Source: Pyropia yezoensis (Eukaryota > Rhodophyta > Bangiophyceae > Bangiales > Bangiaceae). From it: 64,000 bases of DNA. The notes beneath the pieces were generated by a model that ran no database searches, was not told the DNA's origin, and saw only the letters and a list, made by a program, of their open reading frames with translations. Each line of letters starts with the position of its first letter. Position 1 is the first letter of the stretch. Where the stretch lies: assembly GCA_009829735.1 (NCBI GenBank), contig CM020619.1, positions 23,151,554 through 23,215,553 of the forward strand, read 5' to 3'. Position numbers and translations under genes: made by a program. This document shows, piece by piece, positions 18,820 through 27,407 of this stretch.

Positions 18820-20762
18820 TCGTTTCCCGCCGACTTGGCGTCCGAATCTGAGGGCGAAGGGGACGACGACGAGTCCGAGGACGACGTGTCCGCCCCCTCC
18901 GTCGAGGGTGTGGCGACCGCCACCACTGGTCGAGACCCACCCTCGCGGCGTGAACGCACTTCGTTCGTAGCCGACTTCTTACTCGCATTCCTAACAAGCT
19001 GTTGGATGCGTTTACTCAACTTGGGGCAATCATATGCCCAGTGACCATCGGAGTTGCAGTTCCAACACCGATGATCAGTTCCCGGAGGGGTCTTCCCAAC
19101 TGGGGAAGACGACGAGGTACCTTGGGAAGTTCCCACGGCAGCTACCACCCTCTCCTTGCGGATTCGGCGTGCCTCTCGCAACTCTCTGGCCTGGCGCGCC
19201 TCTTCCCGTTCCTTGGCCAACTCGGCCTGACGCTCCTGGCGTTGTTCCTCCCGCAACTTGCGGTAGGCCTCGCCTCTGCGGTAGGCGAACCTAGCCAACT
19301 CGGCCAGGGTCGCCCGGGCAGTGTTATGCTCCCGGGTCTCCATCCGGACTGACCAGTGGAGTCCTTCCACAAACCGACTCTTCACCACAGCTTGTGGATG
19401 AAGAAACCCACAAAGATTGTTGAGCTTACGGACTCGCTCCGCAAAGGACAACTCGTCCTCCGCCTCTTCCTGATGGGCTTGCGTAAACTCCTCGACTTGA
19501 GAAGCCAACGCCGCTTCATCAACCATGGCCCTCAACAACCAGTTGACGAGCTCCAAATAGGACGTCACCTCCCCAGCGCCTCCACTTGAGGAGCTGGGCA
19601 TGACGGACATAAGTTCTGTCCGCAGGTCTCCCTTCGTAAACTCCTGTAGCATGTAAAAAGCCATGCCTTCACTTATGGCATTGTCGTCACAGGCTTTTGT
19701 GAAACGACGTAGGAACTCAAAGACACGGAGGGGGGGAGTTCCATCCCACTCCGCTTTGTGCCCAAAAGAGTGAAGTGCATTCTTCTTGGCACGGCCCATG
19801 GCTCGGGCCTGGTCAGGACCATACGCCACCGACTTGTTGTGGAGGGCGTAGGTCTCACAGTCAAAGATCCTCTGGTAGACCGGGTTGGCTACCTGGATCT
19901 TGGGCGGCACCTCACGTTGAGGGAACAGCCGCTGTGGCACTGGGGTAAGTTCACCCACAGTGCCTGTAGTCCGGCGCGGCGCGCTTGGTGTAGCCGCCGG
20001 TGTTGTCGGGGGGAACTCCCCCATGAAGGGCGTACGCCCCACCGAGTATGGTGTGGCTCCCTCGTTGGGAGTCACAGGGGTCGCCCCCTGTTCAGGGCGA
20101 CCCGAGATAGGTGTCAGGGGGGGCACCCCCTGCGCCTGCGGGCTCGAAGGCCCCAATCCGGTCTGGACATTAAGGCCATCTGGCAAACTCGCCACAATCT
20201 GATTCAGAATAGTATTCGTCATCGTGACCACCAGGTCCGGCAAAGTCTGCCGCAACACAGTGGTCGCCTCCCGACGGACAGTTTCCGCGAGGAGTGGATT
20301 GACGACTCCAGTTGAGTCTCGGTCCACCTCCGGGAGTCCACCTGAGGGGTAACCACGTTCCTCAGGGGTCTCAACCGGGCGCATGGGCGCGAGCCCATCG
20401 CCGACCAACGGAGGTCCGCCGTCCTCCGAAAGCCTAGTTGGCGATGGCTCCATGCCAAAGTTGGCTCCAACCCGAGTGGAACTCGCGGGGACAGTCCTCA
20501 CCCCTTGGGACGTTCCCGTTGAGTATACCACGCGGTGGCCAGACTTCGGCCCACCCACGTCAGAAGTGTCACCCGAGTGAACTCCCGACTGAGTCGGGGT
20601 GGCCTGTTGCCCGCCCGCACTTCCAGTCCTGCTGGCTTGAGGGACCTCTAGTCCCTCTGCGACCCCAGGTAAACCCACCTGTGTCTCACCAGTATTCAAA
20701 GGCACTGAAGTACGTGCGTCACCCGTGTACTCCCCGGACGACGGGGGGTCCGAGCTAGCCAT
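18816..20762 (-). CDS. gag: Gag polyprotein, element B
   Basis: Encodes about 648 residues from ATG 20762 (MASSDPPSSGEY), nearly identical to the element A gag, with the same capsid-like core and the same CCHC knuckle CWNCNSDGHWAYDC. Differences concentrate in the Pro/Thr-rich linker. The stop overlaps pol by ATGA. No disabling change is seen. Confidence 0.95.
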   Translation of the reverse strand: MASSDPPSSGEYTGDARTSVPLNTGETQVGLPGVAEGLEVPQASRTGSAGGQQATPTQSGVHSGDTSDVGGPKSGHRVVYSTGTSQGVRTVPASSTRVGANFGMEPSPTRLSEDGGPPLVGDGLAPMRPVETPEERGYPSGGLPEVDRDSTGVVNPLLAETVRREATTVLRQTLPDLVVTMTNTILNQIVASLPDGLNVQTGLGPSSPQAQGVPPLTPISGRPEQGATPVTPNEGATPYSVGRTPFMGEFPPTTPAATPSAPRRTTGTVGELTPVPQRLFPQREVPPKIQVANPVYQRIFDCETYALHNKSVAYGPDQARAMGRAKKNALHSFGHKAEWDGTPPLRVFEFLRRFTKACDDNAISEGMAFYMLQEFTKGDLRTELMSVMPSSSSGGAGEVTSYLELVNWLLRAMVDEAALASQVEEFTQAHQEEAEDELSFAERVRKLNNLCGFLHPQAVVKSRFVEGLHWSVRMETREHNTARATLAELARFAYRRGEAYRKLREEQRQERQAELAKEREEARQARELREARRIRKERVVAAVGTSQGTSSSSPVGKTPPGTDHRCWNCNSDGHWAYDCPKLSKRIQQLVRNASKKSATNEVRSRREGGSRPVVAVATPSTEGADTSSSDSSSSPSPSDSDAKSAGNE

Positions 20763-20881
20763 GTTGGCTGACGATCCGTATGACACGGTACAAGTCCACC
20801 GTTCCTCTGAGACAGAGGGCCCCCTACACCCGGGTGCACCCGGAGGTAAAGTTTACCTCTGTCCCCTGCTGCTCCACCAAA

Positions 20882-21349
20882 TGTGGCAAAAACCACTTAC
20901 ACACACGGCACCCAAGTTGGGGCGGTGTACAAGGGCTGCCTCCCGTGTCGGGGGAACCGGAAGAAGTGCAAGTCGCACACACTCTGTCCCTGTTGTGGGG
21001 CAATCCCCCCACGGACAAACAAGAAGATGGTGTGTGGTCCAACAGTTTCTTGGTCGGGACGGGGACGCAGGGCCAAGCCCCGCTGTCCCTCCCCTTATCC
21101 CCCCAGGGTCCCCTCAGAATCTCGCCACTCAGAATCTCCCACCCCAGCACCTGCCCACCGGGCCACACGAAAATTCAAGACGATAAATGCAGAAAACCCT
21201 CAAATCCAAGTTGGATTTACTACTAAGCTAACTATCCCGAACTTAGGGAATATGGACCCAAATGCAGGGGGAGGAACGGATCAGGCTAGTGGCCTGCCGC
21301 CCCTTGCATGGCACGTGTTGCCCCCTACCTGGGGGTCAATACTGCCACA
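20882..21349 (-). mobile_element. 5' LTR of element B (468 bp)
   Basis: On the minus strand it runs from TGTGGCAG (21349) to GCCACA (20882), the same length as the element A LTR. The flank on its outer side, GTGAT at 21350-21354, would be one half of the target duplication. The other half lies in or beyond the N gap. It is inserted inside the 3' region of copy X. Confidence 0.95.
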
Positions 21350-22037
21350 GTGATGGTGAAGTGCGAACCGGGGAGAGCAAGCTGCCGAGTGGGCAAGCTT
21401 GAGGAGAGGGGGGGTCAACGTGACGGCCTCCACATCCGCGTTACGTACTCAAGGGGGGAAAGCAAGTCGCGCCCCCAACGCCGAGACGTGCGTTTACGCA
21501 CCCCCTCACAGGGCCGGCCGGGTCGGTCGGAACTGAGGAGAGGGGAGTGTGGCAGTATTGACCCCCAGGTACGGGGGCAACACGTGCCATGCAAGGGGCA
21601 ACACGTGCCATGCAAGGGGCGGCAGGCCACTAGCCTGATCCGTTCCTCCCCCTGCATTTGGGTCCGTATTCCCTAAGTTTGGGATAGTTAGCTTAGTAGT
21701 AAATCCAACTTGGATTTGAGGGTTTTCTGCATTTATCGTCTTGAATTTTCGTGTGGCCCGGTGGGCAGGTGCTGGGGTGGGAGATTCTGAGTGGCGAGAT
21801 TCTGAGGGGACCCTGGGGGGATAAGGGGAGGGACAGCGGGGCTTGGCCCTGCGTCCCCGTCCCGACCAAGAAACTGTTGGACCACACACCATCCTCTTGT
21901 TTGTCAGTGGGGGGTTTGCCCCACAACAGGGACAGAGTGTGTGCGACTTGCACTTCTTCCGGTTCCCCCGACACGGGAGGCAGCCCTTTTACCCCGCCCC
22001 AACTTGGGTGCCGTGTGTGTAAGTGGTTTTTGCCACA
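21350..22037 (+). mobile_element. 3' end of element X: PPT and 490-bp LTR
   Basis: 21350-21547 matches 43037-43234 of element C and ends in the polypurine tract GAGGAGAGGGGAG (21535-21547). The LTR 21548-22037 is 490 bp with TGTGGC/GCCACA ends. It differs from C's 3' LTR by about one base. CATGG follows at 22038, as it does after C. The 5' part of X is not visible; element B has inserted here in the opposite orientation. Confidence 0.9.
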
Positions 22038-23105
22038 CATGGGGTTGCCGTCGGATAGTGCGGGGGGGTCGTGCGCCAAGCAGGCAGCACGGTTGGGATC
22101 GTGCCGCAGGACCCATGCGGTTGCGGAGGTGGCGTCCGCCGGGGCGGCCGGCCCCAGTGGTGGCGGCCGACAGTGGGCTTGGGGGGAGAGGGGGAGGGGC
22201 TCCCCCGCAACAAGCAGGGCAGGGATCCCCGTGACAGGTGGGAGCATGGGTGACACGCCTGCGCCAGACCCGACACAGGCGGCAAGAACTAAGCCCCCCC
22301 CCCCTTTGTGTGGGTGTATGAGGGGGGCAAACAGTACGTCCGGGCCGACAGCATCATGGCGATGCGCTGAGTGCGCCGGTCGGAGAGGGCCCTCATGAGA
22401 TATGCCCACAAGATCGCGTTCTGTGCGGCGATCGCCAAATGAATTGGTGTCATTCACGTCTATTTGACGCGTACGACCGCTCACGATCGACAAAATTTAG
22501 TCCACATGTCGCCCTTGATCGTGTCGTAGTAGTTCACACAGGGGCTCGTTCACTTGTGATCTGCGACGATTGCGCTCCATCTCCGGACCGCGTGCGTTAT
22601 GTCATTGTGATCCCCGGATAATTTGTTTCTTCGTTGGGTTTGGTCCGACGTCGTCCAGTGACTACTCGAAGGTTTCATGAACGGATTCAGCCTCTGGAGA
22701 TGCCGTTCTAGACAAGTGCGTCTGAACCGGTTGGGGACACCGGATTCCGGTTGGTCCTCCAGTCAGAAACCACCACGAGCGCTCATTTCAGCCTGAAATG
22801 AAACTTGCTCGGGGATGGTCCCGCTGCTGCTGGTTGTGCTCTCCCATCCATCTGGAAAGGTGGAGGTGTCGCAGCGTGGAAGTTGTCGAATTTAGCCTCC
22901 AAAACCACCGCTTCCATTCTCCGTGCTTCGTCAGCTCCAGAACCAACCAGTATATTCTCTGCTGCGGAAAGGACTTCTCAAGACGGTGCACATCGGATTA
23001 TACGTAGATTTTCAAAAACGATGCTGACTCTCTCACCGGGATGGTCGTTCTGAGATTGAACCCGGGTCTTCCGCGTGACAGGCGGACATACTTACCACTA
23101 TACTA
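22038..23105. repeat. Duplicated flank, copy 1 (matches 43725-44792)
   Basis: This 1068-base segment is repeated downstream at a constant offset of 21,687 bases with only scattered substitutions (for example TTGCGCTCC against TCGCGCTCC) and no indel that I can see. With the adjacent element end the duplicated block is 21350-23105. No gene is evident in it. Its last 64 bases are a tRNA-Asp-like sequence, and the match stops exactly there. Confidence 0.9.
23042..23105 (-). repeat. tRNA-Asp-like repeat head, copy 1
   Basis: On the minus strand TAGTATAGTGGTAAGTATG (A box and D arm), then CCGCCTGTCACGCGG (anticodon arm, GTC anticodon) and GGGTTCAATC (B-box-like) follow the order of tRNA-Asp. The T stem and acceptor stem do not pair, so this is a derived repeat rather than a tRNA gene. 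The acceptor-side 5' bases are replaced by the end of the non-LTR element. Confidence 0.8.
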
Positions 23106-23150
23106 GTTTAATTGGCGGTCCAGGGATCAACTCCCCCTGACACCCAATCA

Positions 23151-26100
23151 CTACTCCCCAATTTTCTCACCCACCCTCACAAAGTGATCACGCGGGCCAA
23201 GTGGCCCCCCCACGTCTCCCGCCGGGACCTCCCCCCCAGTCCCAAAGCACCGGCTGTACCCAAGAGACACAGCGCGGGAGTGGGACCGCCACAAAGCAAC
23301 AGACACCCGGGTCAGCAGGGTGGACCGCACCCCCGCAAGGGCCGGTCCCCGCATGGCCCCCCGCAGCCACTTGGCGGTGGCGGGGCCGATGCGCCCAAAC
23401 GCCTCCCACACCAACGGTGTGAAGGTGTGGGAGGCGGCCGGCCCGGGGAGGGAGGTGGCATACTTTGCCACCTTGTCCCTCTCCCGCGTCTCGGCCGCAA
23501 CAGCCCGCAGGGGGCTGGCGGCAGTCGGGGCGGTGGTGCGGGGGCCAAATGGCGCCGTCACCGACGCGTCCGCCCACACCACCGCCCCCGACGAGGCGTG
23601 CGTGGCGCGCAGGTCGGGGCGAAGCGCGCCCCGACCGCGGTCCACCACAGCCTCCACCTCCACCCCCCCCCACGAGGGCGTGCGGCGCAGCGCCTCGGCC
23701 ACCAGGTGCACCAGGTGGTGGTGGAGGCGCGCGTGCCCGGAGAACTGCTCCGGGCACGCCGACAGGAAGTGCCGCCCGTCCGCGTCCGCGTCGCGGCCGC
23801 TGCGACAGCGGGGCGCCGGCGGTACGGACCGCGGCGGCGCGCCCAGCCACAGCCGAGCCGCCGCCCGCATGCCGACGCCGTGCATTGTGGTCCCGGTGGT
23901 CCCCAGCGTCGGCAGCGCCGACAGCCAGCGAGCCGCCCCACCCCCCTGGCATGCCGCCATGCCCGCGCGCCGCCAGAGCGATAGCTCGGCGTAGATGCGC
24001 GCGCGGGCGGCGGCATGGGCGGGGCGGGACAAGTCCCGCTGCGCTGCCGGTGCCTCCCCCCCCAGGAGAGACTGCCACGTGGGTGGCGAGTACAGCGCCG
24101 GGCTGTGTGGCCTGTCGGCCGAGGTGCTGTCGGTCGCACCGGCGCTGTACTCGGGGTAGTGGGGGGGGGGCGGCAGGGGAGGGGCCAGAGGGTCGGCGGC
24201 CTCATCGGCCGCCGCGTTCGGCCCCCCCCTCGCCAGCGACCACAACAGGCCGCTGGCAGGGGCCATACAGTGCGCCTCGTGGGCCGCCAGCAGGCCCAGG
24301 AGGGCCTGCCGGAGAGTGCCGGCAGCAGGCGCGCTGGGGTCGGGGTCGGGGAGCGGTGGTGGCCGCGCACCCGCCGGCGAGTCACCCGCGGGCCCCCCAC
24401 CGCCTGCCCCCGTCGGCCCCCCGGCCGCCGGCCCACTCCTGGCCGTCGCAGCAGCGACGGCGGGCGGCAGCGGCCCACCGTCGGCCGCAACACGCGGAAC
24501 CGCCAGGAGGCCGTCCGCCGTGGCGCGCAGCGTGGGGGAGTACGCCGCCCCCGCCCGCAGCGCGTCCACCCACGACGCCAGCAGGGCGGCGGGTACTACA
24601 CGCGTGCGGCCGCCGACGCCCAGACCGCCCATGGCGGGGGGGAGTGCCGCACGCTCCAGCACCGCCTCACGGGTGGCGGTGCTGTCGCGTGCGTCGCACA
24701 GCATCCCCCCCAGGGCGGTCTTGGCGTCGGCGTCGACCGCCGCAGCCAGCCGCGCGCCGGCCTCCAGCGGGAGGCAGCGCAGCCAGTAGTTGGCGCGCGG
24801 CCCCGCGCACAGGCGCAGCAGGAGGAGCTGCGACTGCAGCTCCTCCGCTGGCAGGGCCGCGATGGCCGCCACCAGGCGGCGCTGGTCGGCCACGAGGCCG
24901 TCAACGCCTGCCGACACAAAGGCGGCGCCGCCGAGGGGAACGGAGAACTGCACCACCCCCTCGGCGGCCCACTTCCCCCCCCACCCCGGCGGTGCCGCCG
25001 CACCAGCCGGCGACCAGCCGGTGCACTTGGCGGGGGCCAGCTCCGCGTCCACGCTGGCCCCCACCGTGGCCGCGTCAGCCATGACGGCCGCCAGGTCCTC
25101 CGGCGTGCCCGCCGCGACCACGTCATCGTGGAAAGCGCGGACGAGCACGCCGGGGTGGCCGTCCCGCAGACGCCGCAGGACCAGCCACAGGGCGGCCGCG
25201 TGCAGCAGCGGGCCGAGCGGGTCGCCCTGCTGCGCGCCCCGCTCGGCCCCCAGCGCCAAACGGGTGGGCGGTGGTGGGGGGAGCGGTACAGGCAGAGGGG
25301 GGGGACCGTCTGCCACCGGGGCCGCACCGTCGCCGCCGTCGCCGTCGCCATTGTCCCCGCCGTCGCCGCCGCCAGCATCCCCGCCGTTGCCGCCGCCATC
25401 GTCGCCGCCGTCGCCGCCGCCATCGTCGCCGCCGTCGTCAGCCCCACCGCTCTCGCCCGCTCCCTCCGCCGCGGCCGCCCAGCCGTACACCGTCGGCGCC
25501 TCCTCCCCCCCATACACCCATTACAGGTATGGGGCGAGGGGGGGGAGGGCGCGGCGCAGTACGGCTGCGGCGGCCGCCCGCGACACCAGGTTGAAGGCGT
25601 TGCGGTAGTCCAGCTGGACTACCGCATGCTGGGGGTGGTGGGCGAGGTGTGCCTCCAGCTCGTGCACGAGCCGCTCACACGCGCTCGGCACCCCCACCCC
25701 CAGCTGCGCCGGCGCCATCAGCTCTGCCGCGGCCCCGCGCACCGTCGCCGCCAGTGCCGACGCCGCCAGCTTGCGGAGGGTCTCGGGCATGCCGATGGGC
25801 CGAAGCCCGGGCAGCCCGTCCGGTCCGACCCCCCCCGGCTTGGCCAGGAGCAGGAGGTCCGCGCCAGCGAGGGCGTGCGCCGCCGCGGCGGGCACGCGTG
25901 TGACCGCCGCCTCCGACACCAGCAGCTCCAACACCCCCACCAGCGCGTCCTGCCCCCCCCCCTCCAGCGCCCACAGGTGCTCGACCCGCAGGCCAGACGG
26001 GCCCGGCGCTGCGCCCCGGGGGGCTCGGCGGATGGCATCTGTCACCGCCTCCCGCGTCACCCCCCGCGGCACCGTGGCGGCGTCGCCAAAATCCGCCGCG

Positions 26101-27407
26101 TCGGCGAGAAGGTCGCCAAACTCGGCCTCCACCGACGCGGCGGAGGTAGGTGCAGACGCGGCGGGAGGGAAGAGGAGGAGCGCCTTCCGCCACACGGCGG
26201 CGCTGTGCGGCGCCGGCTCGTCGGCCACCAGGGCTCGGGCGGCGGCACTCAGCCGGCCGGCCCGCACCAGGCGCAGCGCCCGCCGCTGGGATGGCGCCAG
26301 CGCAGTCGCCGCCTGGTCCCCCCCGCGCACCACCCTCCGCCGGCCATCCAAGCGCCGCCGCCACGACGGCCGCCACACCCCCGCATTGCGGTCGGCCAGG
26401 GCGGTGCTGAACTCGCCGTTCAGCACCGCCTCGGCACGCACGTGGTGGGTGAGCGGCGGCAGTGGCGCGTCGGGCGCGGTTGCAGGCGCCACAGCAGGGA
26501 CGTGGAGGAGGAGGGAGGGCAGCAGCAGCAGCCACAGCCAGGCGTGCTGTTGCTCCGGCTCGCGGCGGACCCAGTCCAGGGCGTCCGCCGCAAGCACCCT
26601 CCAGGCGCCCAGCAGTGCCGCCGGCACGTGCGCCACCGTGCGGGCGCCAGACGCCACGAGAGGCGACCAATCGGCCGCTGTCGGCGCCGCGCGGCGCAGG
26701 AAGTCGGCCCGCGCCGCCACCCAGGCGGGGGGGTCGGCCGCAAACAGCGTGTGCCCTTCCCCCGCCGCAGCAGCCCCCTGTGCCGCACCTGCGCCGCGCG
26801 CGTCCCCCCCGTCCCCAGCTGCGGCAGCAGGCGCCGCTGCAGCCACCACACGGGCGCGTTGGCGACGGGGGTTGGGGCGGCAGAGAGCCTCATGGGCGGA
26901 CAGAGAGCTCCGCCCACGAGGCCCCCGCTGCGCGCGGTACGGCCGCCCGCACCAGCGGCACCCGCCCAGCCCCAGCTCCGTGGCCGTAGCCGCGGGCACC
27001 TCGCCGATCACGTGGGCCTGACTGAGATGAGCCAGGCCCGCGCGATCGGCGACGGCCCCGCGGAGCACCACGCGGCAGCCCACCACCGGGCAGACGCCGG
27101 GGGGCACCGTGCCGCCCGCCGCCACCCCCGCTGCCGCCATCGGTGCCCCCGCCGCCGCTCCCGTCGCCTCCTCCGCCGTGGCCATCGCCGCAGCGCTTGC
27201 CGCCGCCGCCTGGGCCGTTGCGGCCTCCGCCGCCAAAGAGCCGCCCAGGGGGCCGGCGGCCACGGCCACACCAGCGCCCGCCCCCCCCCCCCGCTCGCCG
27301 ACGTCGCCGCGTCGACCGCCGCCCCCCCCCCTGCCGGGAGCCGGCACGGTGCGTGATGGCACCGTGTCGGCACCCGGGCCCCCGCCCGCGCCCAGAGGGT
27401 CACTCAT
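23151..27407 (-). pseudogene. Non-LTR ORF2: zinc fingers, RT, nuclease-like; one TAA
   Basis: Starts at ATG 27407 (MSDPLGAGGG), inside the last codons of ORF1, and spans about 1418 codons. Zinc motifs: C106-x4-C111-x15-H127-x4-H132 and C150-x2-C153-x18-H172-x3-C176. RT motif A is QLDYRNAFN (about 600), motif B GAQQGDPLGPLL (about 725) and motif C AFHDDVV (about 757). An in-frame TAA at 25521-25523 (codon about 629) is the only interruption; the same frame continues as WVYGGEEAP. A Gly/Asp repeat insert of about 50 residues lies between motifs A and B. The C-terminus has C-x10-12-H-x4-C and RPDLRATHASSGAVVWAD, resembling a PD-(D/E)XK nuclease. It reads as a very recent pseudogene, or a copy with a recoded stop. 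Confidence 0.85.

Noticed and set aside
9395..22037. A and X as the two ends of one element interrupted by B
   Set aside because: LTR lengths differ (468 against 490) and the flanking five bases do not match (CCACC against CATGG).
24015..27356. 1113-codon plus-strand ORF opposite the non-LTR ORF2
   Set aside because: Arg/Pro/Gly-rich shadow of a GC-rich coding strand; the minus strand carries the zinc-finger, RT and nuclease-like motifs.
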